A stretch of 28,486 nt of DNA, taken from positions 519-29,004 of the forward strand of contig DHIQ01000126.1 in NCBI GenBank assembly GCA_002403895.1. Direction: 5' to 3'. How positions within the stretch are numbered: the first letter of the stretch is position 1; the number at the start of each line of letters is the position of its first letter. The notes beneath the pieces were generated by a model, which saw only the letters and a program-made list of their open reading frames with translations, had not been told where the DNA came from and did not search any database. Shown here one piece after another: positions 15,669 through 23,013 of the stretch. The stretch is from Candidatus Neomicrothrix sp. UBA4742 (GTDB lineage: Bacteria > Actinomycetota > Acidimicrobiia > Acidimicrobiales > Acidimicrobilacustridaceae). The position numbers and the translations under genes were made by a program.

Positions 15669-15674
15669 AGGCTA
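15669..15674 (-). promoter_or_regulatory. Probable -10 box for the secreted esterase
   Basis: TAGCCT on the minus strand lies 59 nt before GTG 15609, leaving a leader of about 50 nt that ends in AAAGGA. No convincing -35 is seen. Confidence 0.3.
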
Positions 15675-15740
15675 CCAGCGTGCTCCGGTAAATGAACATC
15701 GCTCAGGATCTCCGTGACGGCCCGTCAGAACTCCTGGGGC

Positions 15741-15746
15741 TACGGT
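15741..15746 (+). promoter_or_regulatory. -10 box TACGGT deciding the start of the DUF7064-like gene
   Basis: TACGGT ends 6 nt before ATG 15753. This favours 15753 over the upstream GTG at 15714. Confidence 0.45.
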
Positions 15747-15752
15747 GCCGAT

Positions 15753-16754
15753 ATGCGCGTCCGACTCGAACCCGCCGACGAGTACCTGCACGAACTGGGC
15801 CCGGAACCCAACTTCAACGAGAGCATGTACTTCAACGTCTACGACCCGGCCGCCAAGCTCGGCGCCTGGTTCCGGCTCGGCAACCGAGCCAACGAGGGAA
15901 CCGGGGAGATGACCATCTGCATCTACCTCCCCGACGGCCGCGTCGGCTTCATGTTCAAGCGCCCGGAGGTCCACACCAACCAGGCGTTCGACGCGGCCGG
16001 CATGCGCTTTCGCACCATCGAGCCCTTCGAGCACCTGACCGTGGCGTACTCGGGCAAAGTGGTGTTGCTCGACGAGCCCCTCGACATGGCCGAGCCCCGC
16101 GCCGCCTTCACCGAGAACCCCTACGGCGAGTGCACGGTGTCGCTGGATTACACCCGGGTCAGCGACATGTTCGGCGGAGAGCCCGAGGAATCCCACGAGC
16201 GACCGGGCGAGGAGTTCGCCAAGGGCCACTACGAGCAACTCGTCCGAGCCCGGGGCTTCATCGAGGTCGACGGCACCCGCTGGGACATCGACGGCTACGG
16301 GCTCCGCGACCACTCCTGGGGACCACGGTATTGGCAGGCGCCCTTCTACTACCGGTGGCTGACCGCCAACTTCGGCGGTGACTTCGGGTTCATGGCGTCG
16401 CGGATCGCCCGCCGCGACAGCCACGGCACCCGAGGCGGGTTCGTGTGGGACGGCGACGAGTTGCACCTGTGTGGTGACATCGAGGTGTCGACCGAATGGG
16501 TGGGCGAGGACTCCTACCACCAGCGGGTCGAGGCCATCCTGCGCACCAAGGACGCCGACGGATCGCCGCTCGAGTGGCGGGTGAAGGGAGACGTGATGAA
16601 CCTGATCCCACTCCGCAACCGCCGCGAGGGCATGGTCACCCGGATCTCCGAAGGCCTCACCCAATGGACCCTGGACGACGGCCGGGTGGGCTACGGCCTG
16701 TCGGAGTACCTCGACCAGATCGTGGATGGCCAACCGGTGGGCCTCGACGAGTAG
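15753..16754 (+). CDS. DUF7064/DUF7065-like protein (CrtC/AttH-type beta fold)
   Basis: A 333-aa cytoplasmic protein with no signal peptide. The N-terminal half begins with a strongly conserved-looking NFNESMYFNVYDP segment and a run of strands. The second half contains WDIDGYGLRDHSWGPRYW, then FYYRWLTANFGGDFGFMASRI. The GxRDHSWGxR motif and alternating beta strands are characteristic of a large actinobacterial/proteobacterial family now labelled DUF7064/DUF7065. Its fold resembles the double lipocalin-like CrtC hydratase/AttH proteins. The function is not established; members often occur among lipid, steroid or terpenoid degradation genes, which suits this window. It is transcribed divergently from the esterase and converges on the LLM gene at 16770. 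Confidence 0.8.
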   Translation: MRVRLEPADEYLHELGPEPNFNESMYFNVYDPAAKLGAWFRLGNRANEGTGEMTICIYLPDGRVGFMFKRPEVHTNQAFDAAGMRFRTIEPFEHLTVAYSGKVVLLDEPLDMAEPRAAFTENPYGECTVSLDYTRVSDMFGGEPEESHERPGEEFAKGHYEQLVRARGFIEVDGTRWDIDGYGLRDHSWGPRYWQAPFYYRWLTANFGGDFGFMASRIARRDSHGTRGGFVWDGDELHLCGDIEVSTEWVGEDSYHQRVEAILRTKDADGSPLEWRVKGDVMNLIPLRNRREGMVTRISEGLTQWTLDDGRVGYGLSEYLDQIVDGQPVGLDE

Positions 16755-16769
16755 CCCCGAGTCCTGACC

Positions 16770-17735
16770 TCAGCGGGGTGCCAGGTCTCGGATCGCTTGG
16801 CGCTGATCGATGCCGGGGAACGGGAGGATGGCCAGCGCCGGCGTGGTGACGCCGTTGTCGATGTAGCGCTGCACGTGGTCACGGCACTCGGCCGGCGAGC
16901 CGTGGATGATGAGTTGGTCCACCACCTCGTCCGGGATCGACTCCAGCGCCGCCTTGCGGTCGCCTTCGCCCCACAACCGCCACATGTCGGCCAGCACCTC
17001 ACCCCGCCCCACCCAGTCGTGGAAGGCGGCGTAGACCGGAACGTTGAGGTAGGCGGCGATGGCGAAGCGGCCCATGGCGCGCACCGTGTCGGCATCCTCG
17101 GAGGGGGCCACGAAGATGCGGGCCACGATCTCCTTGTCGGCGCCGTACTGACGCACGATTGGGGCCACCTGGGCCACGTCCTCGGCCGACAACCAGTTGA
17201 TGATGGCGCCGTCACCCTCGCGCCCGGCGAGCTTCAACATCCCCTCGCGGAGCGCCGCCACCAGGATCGGCACCGGTTGGTCAGGCACGACCCCCAGCTT
17301 GAAGCCCTTCACCGTGAACGTCTCGTAGGTCTCGCTGACCTTCTCGCCGGCCAGCGCGGCCCGCAGGAACCGGAGCGTGTCGCGGGTGCGCTTGTAGGGC
17401 TCCGTGAACTCCAAACCGTTCCACCGCTCGACGATCACGTCGCTGGAGGTCCCGATGCCGAGAGCGAAACGGCCGGGGGCGGCCTGGGCCAGTGACCCCG
17501 CGCACTGAGCCAGGGTCGCCGGCCCGCGGGTGAACACGGGGACGATGGCATTGCCCAGCCGCAACGAGGGTGCCCATACCGACGCCAGGGCCAGAGGCGT
17601 GAACGCGTCAGCCCCGTTCGCCTCCGACGACCAGACATCGGTGTAGCCGAGGTCGACCAACTCCTCGATCCATTCGCGCTGTTCGCCGAGGGGCACGTTG
17701 TCGAACGGGATGGTCATGCCGTAGCGCTGGCTCAT
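16770..17735 (-). CDS. LLM-class (luciferase-like) flavin/F420-dependent oxidoreductase
   Basis: A 321-aa luciferase-like protein. The barrel signature is clear: YGMTIPFDNVPLGEQREWIEELVDLGYTDVWSSEANGADAF, read in pieces as first strand, helix and second strand. It continues with RLGNAIVPVFTRGPATLAQCAGSLAQAAPGRFALGIGTSSDVIVERWNG, the most conserved block of the family. Then come VKGFKLGVVPDQPVPILVAALREGMLKLAGREGDGAIINWLS and the late SPAECRDHVQRYIDNGV. The cofactor is probably F420 or FMN; the substrate is unknown. ATG 17735 has AAGGA about 8 nt upstream and shares ATGA with the stop of the thioesterase gene before it. The two form one operon. Confidence 0.92.
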   Translation of the reverse strand: MSQRYGMTIPFDNVPLGEQREWIEELVDLGYTDVWSSEANGADAFTPLALASVWAPSLRLGNAIVPVFTRGPATLAQCAGSLAQAAPGRFALGIGTSSDVIVERWNGLEFTEPYKRTRDTLRFLRAALAGEKVSETYETFTVKGFKLGVVPDQPVPILVAALREGMLKLAGREGDGAIINWLSAEDVAQVAPIVRQYGADKEIVARIFVAPSEDADTVRAMGRFAIAAYLNVPVYAAFHDWVGRGEVLADMWRLWGEGDRKAALESIPDEVVDQLIIHGSPAECRDHVQRYIDNGVTTPALAILPFPGIDQRQAIRDLAPR

Positions 17736-18514
17736 GAAGATTGGTCCTTCCACTGGCGGACGATGGCGGACTGGCTGGCGGCAGCCATCAGGGTGCCGTC
17801 GGGCGCCCACAGGTACACCGTTCCATGACCGAAGCCCCGGGCGACGAGATCGACGCGGATGTCGATCATGACCCACTCGGTGGGGACGATGGTGCCGACC
17901 CGCAGCGTGTTGTCGAGGCTGTTGGACATGGTTTCGATCCCGAGGGCTTGGCCGATGCCCATGGGCACGTAGTCCCCCAGCACGGCCAGGGAGGTGGCGG
18001 AGACCTCGAGCACGGCGGGCAGACGGCTCCACAACACGGTCTGGCCGAGCTTCGGATCGTGGTGGGCCCAACGCTGGTCGAGCCGGGACATGATCGAATC
18101 CTCGACATGCCACCGGCTCTCTCGCGCCTCGCACTCGTCGGGCGGAGGCACCACGGGCATCGTCGGCCACTGCCCGCTGGCCGGGAGATCACGGTCCCCC
18201 AGCGCAGCGTTCACCGTCAGGATCTCGGTGTTGCCCACCGTCGCCACCGCCCGGGCCTGCGTCGTGTACCGACCCTCCGAGGCGACGGTGACGTCGATGT
18301 CCATGACCGATGGCGGTCGGGCGAACGACAGGTACTGGGCGGTGGCCCACACGACGGGACGGCCGGTGCTGCCTTCGAGCGCGGAGATCGCCGCGCCCAG
18401 CCCGCAGCCGCCGAACAGGAAGCTGTGCCCGGTGGAGATCCCGGGGGTGATGGGGAGGTACCAGCGCATGGGGTTGTGGGTCGGCTGAAGGCCGAGCCAG
18501 TCACGTGCATCCAC
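17732..18514 (-). CDS. Acyl-CoA thioesterase, TesB-like double hotdog
   Basis: A 260-aa double-hotdog thioesterase that would hydrolyse acyl-CoA to fatty acid and CoA. The first hotdog has the loop and central helix HSFLFGGCGLGAAISALEGSTG followed by PVVWATAQYLSFARPPS and a DIDVTVASEGRYTTQARAVAT strand pair. The second ends with WVMIDIRVDLVARGFGHGTVYLWAPDGTLMAAASQSAIVR, the typical final strands of the TesB group. The start is GTG 18514, 6 nt after TAGAGT on the minus strand, so it is probably leaderless. It is first in a two-gene operon with the LLM oxidoreductase (ATGA overlap). A second double-hotdog thioesterase is at 27193-27999. Confidence 0.9.
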   Translation of the reverse strand: MDARDWLGLQPTHNPMRWYLPITPGISTGHSFLFGGCGLGAAISALEGSTGRPVVWATAQYLSFARPPSVMDIDVTVASEGRYTTQARAVATVGNTEILTVNAALGDRDLPASGQWPTMPVVPPPDECEARESRWHVEDSIMSRLDQRWAHHDPKLGQTVLWSRLPAVLEVSATSLAVLGDYVPMGIGQALGIETMSNSLDNTLRVGTIVPTEWVMIDIRVDLVARGFGHGTVYLWAPDGTLMAAASQSAIVRQWKDQSS

Positions 18515-18520
18515 GGCGGC

Positions 18521-18526
18521 ACTCTA
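18521..18526 (-). promoter_or_regulatory. -10 box TAGAGT before the thioesterase-LLM operon
   Basis: On the minus strand TAGAGT ends 6 nt before GTG 18514; no ribosome binding site is present. Confidence 0.4.
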
Positions 18527-18588
18527 GGGGCAGCCCAAACTGAGCGACGCTCTCTGGCGTGGGCGCGCCGTGTGGCACACTCCCGATC

Positions 18589-19980
18589 ATGGCTGCTGCT
18601 CCCTGGCTCGGTGACACCTGCTCTCTCGTGGATGCGTTCCGCGCCGGCGAACGCTCGCCCGTCGAAGAACTGGAGGCGACCCTGGCCGCCATCGAGGCCA
18701 GCGACCTCAACGCCTTCTCCCATGTCGATGCCGACGGCGCCCGCGAACGAGCCCGAACGGCCGACGTGTCGCTCCCTTTCGGTGGCGTGCCCATGGGCGT
18801 CAAGGAACTCGACACCGTGGCCGGATGGCCTCACACCGAAGCGTCGCTCGTGTTCAAGGACCGAACCGCGACCTACGACAGCACCATGGTGTCGCGGCTC
18901 AAGCAGCGCGGTGGCGCCAACCTGACCGGACAGACCACGGCGAGCGAGTTCGGTGGGCTGAACGTCTCGAAGACGAAGCTCAACGGCATCACGGGCAACC
19001 CGTGGAACCCCACCCGGACCGCCGGCGGCTCCTCGGGTGGCAGCGCGTCGGCGGTGGCCGGAGGTCTCGTCACCATTGCCACCGGCGGAGACGGGGGTGG
19101 CTCCATCCGCATCCCGGCCGGCTTCAACGGCCTGGTGGGCATGAAGGGCACCGCCGGGCGCATCCCCCGGGGACCGAAGCTGTCGATCGGCAATCTCACG
19201 GTGGTCACCGGGTGCCTGGCCCGCTCGGTGCGCGACGTCGCCCGCTGGTGGGACGTGTGCAGCGGCTATGACACGCGCGACCCCTACAGCCTGCCTCGAG
19301 TGGAGGGCTGGGAGGCCGGGCTCGACTCCCACGACCTGGCCGGCCTGCGGGTCGCCATCGTGCCCACCCTGGGCAGCGCCACCATTCGCCCCGAGCTGCA
19401 CGAAGCCGTCGTGTCCGCCGGGGAGGCGCTGGCCCGTGATGCCGGCCTCCGGGTGCTCGACATCGACGTGGCGATCCCCGGGCTCGGCTACGAATGGGCC
19501 ATGTCGGGGCTGGCCGGAGTGCTCGTCGATCTGGGTGACGCGTGGCCGGCGTGCAAAGACGACATGACCAAGCAGATGGCCTTCGGCGTCGAGCTGGCCA
19601 GCGGCGTCTACAACCTGGAGATGGCGGCGGCCGTCGACATCGCCCGCACCCGGGCCAACGAAGCCCTCGCCGCCGCCTTCGACGAGGTCGACGTGGTCAT
19701 CTGTGCCACCAATCCCGACGCCGCCTACCCCGCCGCCGTCGAGCTCAACACCCGCGTCGGAGACGTGAAGGTCGGCCCGGAGAACAACGGCACGCTGACC
19801 TTCCCGGCCAACATCTCGGGGAACCCGTCGATCGCGGTGCCGGTGGGCTTGCTCGACGGGCTGCCCATCAGCATGCAGATCATGGGGCGTCATCACACCG
19901 ACGCCCTGCTGTTCGATCTCGCCCGCGTGGTCGAACGCACGCTGCCGTGGCCCCTGGTTGCCCCCGGCGCCCCCGTCTGA
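18589..19980 (+). CDS. Amidase-signature family hydrolase
   Basis: A 463-aa amidase of the AS family, which hydrolyses C-N bonds of amides through a Ser-cisSer-Lys triad. All three residues are visible: Lys72 in PMGVKEL, cis-Ser148 in AGGSSGGS and the nucleophile Ser172 in GGGSIRIPAG. The spacing between them matches the family. The signature stretch runs about 140-190. No transmembrane or signal segment is present. The C-terminal ALPxNxSGxPxxxVPxG-type region appears as FPANISGNPSIAVPVGLLDGLPISMQIMG. It lacks a GatC/GatB neighbour, so it is an ordinary catabolic amidase rather than GatA. ATG 18589 was chosen over 18559 because a CACACT box lies 7 nt upstream. The thioesterase operon is divergent. 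Confidence 0.93.
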   Translation: MAAAPWLGDTCSLVDAFRAGERSPVEELEATLAAIEASDLNAFSHVDADGARERARTADVSLPFGGVPMGVKELDTVAGWPHTEASLVFKDRTATYDSTMVSRLKQRGGANLTGQTTASEFGGLNVSKTKLNGITGNPWNPTRTAGGSSGGSASAVAGGLVTIATGGDGGGSIRIPAGFNGLVGMKGTAGRIPRGPKLSIGNLTVVTGCLARSVRDVARWWDVCSGYDTRDPYSLPRVEGWEAGLDSHDLAGLRVAIVPTLGSATIRPELHEAVVSAGEALARDAGLRVLDIDVAIPGLGYEWAMSGLAGVLVDLGDAWPACKDDMTKQMAFGVELASGVYNLEMAAAVDIARTRANEALAAAFDEVDVVICATNPDAAYPAAVELNTRVGDVKVGPENNGTLTFPANISGNPSIAVPVGLLDGLPISMQIMGRHHTDALLFDLARVVERTLPWPLVAPGAPV

Positions 19981-20029
19981 GCAGCGATCCGAAGGGGGTT
20001 CTGGTGCAAACAGGCACGGGCGGGAGTTC

Positions 20030-20052
20030 TTGTCATACCCCCAGCCCATACT
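20030..20052 (+). promoter_or_regulatory. PafBC/RecA-NDp-like DNA-damage promoter
   Basis: TTGTCA (20030-20035), 11 nt, then CATACT (20047-20052), with ATG 7 nt later. The published mycobacterial SOS-independent damage promoter is TTGTCR then, after 11 nt, TANNNT. The upstream element matches fully and the -10 element matches except its first base. The spacing is too short for a normal -35/-10 pair, which is itself the mark of this promoter class. Confidence 0.55.
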
Positions 20053-20059
20053 GGGATCC

Positions 20060-20239
20060 ATGGAAGCGCAGTTGCATCTCCTCCCCACCGAACCGGCAGC
20101 CGTCGAGGCCGATTGGCGACTCGACGAGCACACCCGCGACCTCGGTCGGCGGGGCATCCAAGAGGCCCGCGCCGCCCTGCGGACGGCCCTCCAGCACCGC
20201 CACGACGATGACGACGAAGGGCACGCCTCGGCAGCTTGA
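20060..20239 (+). CDS. 59-aa microprotein with a possible beta-clamp-binding motif
   Basis: The sequence begins MEAQLHLLP, then has a Pro-rich spacer, DWRLDEHTRDLGRRGIQEARAAL (a basic amphipathic helix) and an Asp/His-rich tail. Gln-Leu-x-Leu-Leu near the N-terminus resembles the QL[SD]LF pentapeptide by which polymerases and repair proteins bind the sliding clamp. No known family name comes to mind, but the DWRLDEHTRDLGRRG core looks like a conserved protein rather than a chance frame. It is probably leaderless (ATG 7 nt after CATACT), with a DNA-damage-type promoter. Its stop codon lies inside the palindrome that precedes the thiolase gene. Function unknown; a damage-induced clamp-binding role is an inference. 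Confidence 0.7.
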   Translation: MEAQLHLLPTEPAAVEADWRLDEHTRDLGRRGIQEARAALRTALQHRHDDDDEGHASAA

Positions 20240-20254
20240 CCGCTCGGTCAAGCT
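20233..20254. promoter_or_regulatory. Perfect 22-bp palindrome, TetR-type operator candidate
   Basis: AGCTTGACCG-CT-CGGTCAAGCT: 10-bp perfect arms. The TTGACCG..CGGTCAA core is of the kind bound by TetR-family repressors of acyl-CoA metabolism. It overlaps TTGACC, which could serve as the -35 element (19 nt from TAGGCT), so a bound repressor would block the thiolase promoter. No tetR gene is in the window. Confidence 0.65.
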
Positions 20255-20260
20255 TCCGCC

Positions 20261-20266
20261 TAGGCT
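20261..20266 (+). promoter_or_regulatory. -10 box TAGGCT of the thiolase gene
   Basis: TAGGCT ends 6 nt before ATG 20273; TTGACC of the palindrome lies 19 nt upstream as a possible -35. Confidence 0.45.
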
Positions 20267-20272
20267 CGGGTC

Positions 20273-21457
20273 ATGAGCGAACGCGAAGTCGTCATCATCG
20301 AAGCCTTCCGCACCCCCGTCGGGCGGCGCAACGGTGGCCTGTCCACCATCCACTCGGCTGATCTCCTGGCCGAGCCGCTCAAGGCGGTGATCGCCCGTTC
20401 CGGCATCGATCCCCTCGAGGTAGGCCAGGTCGTGGGCGGCTGCGTGAGCCAGATTGGCATGCAGTCGTTCAACATCGCCCGCACCGCCTGGCTCACCGCC
20501 GGCCTTCCCCTCCAGGTCGCCGCCACCACCGTCGACGCCCAGTGCGGGTCGTCGCAACAGGCCACCAACTTCGCCACCAGCTTGGTCGCCTCCGGCGTCG
20601 TCGACGTGGCCGTCGCCTGTGGTGTCGAAGACATGAGCCAGGTGCCCATGGGCTCAAGCGGGGCCCGGGGTCAAGGGCTGGGCAACGGCATCCCCAAGAG
20701 CTACTTCGGCGAGTACGAGTTCACCAGCCAGTTCGAGGGTGCCGAGCGCATCGCCGACAAGTGGGGCATCACCCGGGCCGACGCCGACGCCTTCGGGTTG
20801 CGCTCCCAGCAGCTGGCGGCCCAAGCCTGGGCCGAGGACCGCTTCGCCACCCAGATCGTCGAGATCGACGCCCCCGACCTCGACGACGACCGCAAGCCGA
20901 CCGGCACCACCCACCACGTCAGCCGCGACGAGGGCCTGCGCGAGACCAGCCTCGAGGTGCTGGGCAACCTCAAGCCCGTGGCCCGCGAGGACGGCGTCCA
21001 CACCGCCGGCAACTCCTCGCAGATCTCCGACGGCGCCGCCGCCGTACTGTTGATGACCCGCCAGAAGGCCGAGGAGCTCGAGCTCACCCCCCTGGCCCGC
21101 ATCATCGACACCTGCCTGGTCGGTGTCGACCCGGTGCTGATGCTCACCGGTCCCATCGACGCCACCCAGCACCTGCTCAAACGCAACAACCTCGCGATGG
21201 GTGACATCGACATCGTCGAGATCAACGAGGCCTTCGCGTCGGTTGTGCTGGCGTGGGAACGCGAGCTCGGCACCGACCTCGACGGCGTCAATCCCAACGG
21301 TGGGGCCATCGCTCTGGGCCACGCCCTCGGCGGCACTGGCGCCATCCTCACCACCAAGGCCGTGCACGAGCTGCACCGGGCCGACAAGAACCTCGCCGTG
21401 GTGACCATGTGCTGTGGCGGGGGCCTAGGTACCGGAACGCTCATCGAGCGGCTCTAA
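20273..21457 (+). CDS. Acetyl-CoA acetyltransferase / 3-ketoacyl-CoA thiolase
   Basis: A 394-aa thiolase that cleaves 3-ketoacyl-CoA with CoA, or condenses two acyl-CoAs, in beta-oxidation-type pathways. The nucleophile is Cys91 in DAQCGSSQQA. His350 lies in NPNGGAIALGHALGGTGA and the second active-site Cys380 in MCCGGGLGTG. EINEAFA is also intact, and the length is standard. The start MSEREVVIIEAFRTPVG matches the usual family beginning. DAQCGSSQQA and the long GLGNGIPKSYFGEYEF loop suggest a catabolic or steroid/fatty-acid thiolase rather than the PHB-type enzyme. It stands alone behind a palindromic operator, so it is probably repressed until an acyl-CoA ligand appears. Confidence 0.95.
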   Translation: MSEREVVIIEAFRTPVGRRNGGLSTIHSADLLAEPLKAVIARSGIDPLEVGQVVGGCVSQIGMQSFNIARTAWLTAGLPLQVAATTVDAQCGSSQQATNFATSLVASGVVDVAVACGVEDMSQVPMGSSGARGQGLGNGIPKSYFGEYEFTSQFEGAERIADKWGITRADADAFGLRSQQLAAQAWAEDRFATQIVEIDAPDLDDDRKPTGTTHHVSRDEGLRETSLEVLGNLKPVAREDGVHTAGNSSQISDGAAAVLLMTRQKAEELELTPLARIIDTCLVGVDPVLMLTGPIDATQHLLKRNNLAMGDIDIVEINEAFASVVLAWERELGTDLDGVNPNGGAIALGHALGGTGAILTTKAVHELHRADKNLAVVTMCCGGGLGTGTLIERL

Positions 21458-21561
21458 CGCCTCAGGGGCCAACCCTCTGTCTCGCCTCCTGCCCGACTCC
21501 TCGCCGGGCCGCCCCCTCGCGGCGTCGCCGCCCGGACGCCCACGTCACTCCTGGAGGCACC

Positions 21562-22149
21562 ATGACTTCAATCTCCGCTCCGTCCGCCATTGGTTCTACC
21601 GCGCCCCGCCGAGGCCGGCGCTCCGCCGTGACGATCCTCGTAGCACTGGCCGCTCTGGCGGTGGGCGGGTGCGGGAGCACCGGAACCGCCGGCCCGGCAA
21701 CAGGCGACACCGGCGCGCCGGGCACGGCGGTGGTGAGCCGCGTGGTGGACGGCGACACGATCGTGATCGACCTCGGCGGCCAGCAGGAAAAAGTCCGCCT
21801 CATCGGGATCGATACCCCCGAGACGAAGAGCCCCACCAAGCCGGTGCAGTGCTACGGCAAGGAGGCATCGGCCCACATGGCCGAGCTCCTACCCTCGGGC
21901 ACGCCGGTCCGGCTCGAGCGCGACGTCGAAGAGCGGGACAAGTACGGCCGACTGCTGGCCTACGTCTATCGCGTAAGCGACGGCCTCTTCGTCAACCTCG
22001 ACCTGGCCCAGGGCGGCTACGCCGACGCGTTGCGCATCGCTCCCAACGTGGCCCACGCCGAGGAGTTCCAGGCGGCAGTGGACGGCGCCCATCGCCAGGA
22101 CTCGGGGCTGTGGGGCACCTGCGGCGGGCCCGGCCATCCCGCGTCGTGA
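21562..22149 (+). CDS. Thermonuclease-family (SNase-like) lipoprotein
   Basis: A 195-aa exported nuclease of the staphylococcal nuclease fold. A signal segment at 20-36 is followed by a lipobox ending in Cys37 (AVGGC), so it is probably anchored to the outer face of the membrane. Nuclease motifs are present: RVVDGDTIVI, the RLIGIDTPE strand with its catalytic Arg and Asp, and DKYGRLLAYVY with the second Arg. It is the usual length for actinobacterial homologues and likely cuts extracellular DNA or RNA in a Ca2+-dependent way. GGAGG lies 6 nt before ATG 21562. The next gene begins 18 nt after its stop with its own TAGCGT box. Confidence 0.92.
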   Translation: MTSISAPSAIGSTAPRRGRRSAVTILVALAALAVGGCGSTGTAGPATGDTGAPGTAVVSRVVDGDTIVIDLGGQQEKVRLIGIDTPETKSPTKPVQCYGKEASAHMAELLPSGTPVRLERDVEERDKYGRLLAYVYRVSDGLFVNLDLAQGGYADALRIAPNVAHAEEFQAAVDGAHRQDSGLWGTCGGPGHPAS

Positions 22150-22155
22150 ACCCGG

Positions 22156-22161
22156 TAGCGT
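22156..22161 (+). promoter_or_regulatory. -10 box TAGCGT before the ChbG/YdjC gene
   Basis: TAGCGT ends 6 nt before GTG 22168, with no ribosome binding site between. Confidence 0.4.
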
Positions 22162-22167
22162 CATAGC

Positions 22168-23013
22168 GTGACTTCGCTCGCTGAACGGCTCGGCTACGAC
22201 ACCGACGACCGCCTGCTCATCATCAACTGCGACGACCTGGGCATGTGTCACGCCGCCAACCTCGGCGTGTACGACAGCCTGCGCACGGGTGTGGCCACCA
22301 GCGCCACGCTCATGGTCCCGTGCCCGTGGGGGCGTGAGGCCGCCGCCGGCTACCTGGGCGAGGACGTCGGGGTGCACCTGACCCTCAACGCCGAATGGGA
22401 TCTCTACCGGTGGGGCCCGATCACCCAGGCTCCCTCGCTGCTCGACGGAGACGGCGGCTTCCCCCGCACGAACGCCGATGTGTGGGATCACGCTGACCTC
22501 GATGAGGTTCGCCGGGAGTGCCGGGCCCAGATCGAACGGGCCATCCTCTGGGGGTTCGATGTCAGCCATCTCGACTCCCACATGGGCACGTTGCAACTCC
22601 GGCCCGAGTTCTTCGACATCTACCTCGAACTGGCCATCGACTTCGGGCTGCCGCTGCGGCTGTCGAGCGCGTCGAGCGAGCGGCTCATCGGCTTCCCGGC
22701 CCGCCAGTTGACAGCCGAGGAGGGCGTGCTCTTCCCCGACCAGTTCGTGGCCGTCACCAACAGCAAGGGGGTGGGCAGTCGCCGGGCCATCGAGAAGGTG
22801 CTGTTCGATCTTCGGCCGGGCGTGACCGAGGTCTACCTCCACCCGGCAGCCGACACCCCCGAGCTGCGGTCGGTGGCTCCCGACTGGCCTGGTCGGGTCG
22901 ACGACCTCCACCTCCTGGTGCACGACGCCGCCTTGCGGGCTCGCATCGAGCGCTCGGGCGTCAAGCTCATCGGCTTCCGCGAGCTGCGCGACGCTCAGCG
23001 CGCCGGCGCCTGA
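22168..23013 (+). CDS. ChbG/YdjC-family carbohydrate deacetylase
   Basis: A 281-aa metal-dependent deacetylase-like protein. The YdjC fold is marked by IINCDDLGMCHAAN with Asp22-Asp23, GVHLTLN with His70, the HLDSHMGT motif with His134 and His138, and the late strand VTEVYLHPA. These residues hold the divalent metal and activate water for removing acetyl groups from N-acetylglucosamine-type oligosaccharides such as diacetylchitobiose. The exact substrate is unknown here and no chitobiose genes are nearby. GTG 22168 is supported by the TAGCGT box. Its 3' end overlaps the convergent GNAT gene by 19 nt. Confidence 0.9.
   Translation: MTSLAERLGYDTDDRLLIINCDDLGMCHAANLGVYDSLRTGVATSATLMVPCPWGREAAAGYLGEDVGVHLTLNAEWDLYRWGPITQAPSLLDGDGGFPRTNADVWDHADLDEVRRECRAQIERAILWGFDVSHLDSHMGTLQLRPEFFDIYLELAIDFGLPLRLSSASSERLIGFPARQLTAEEGVLFPDQFVAVTNSKGVGSRRAIEKVLFDLRPGVTEVYLHPAADTPELRSVAPDWPGRVDDLHLLVHDAALRARIERSGVKLIGFRELRDAQRAGA

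Noticed and set aside
15714..15752. Upstream GTG start for the DUF7064-like protein
   Set aside because: The extra 13 residues show no conservation-like features, and the TACGGT box 6 nt before ATG 15753 fits the common layout of this window.
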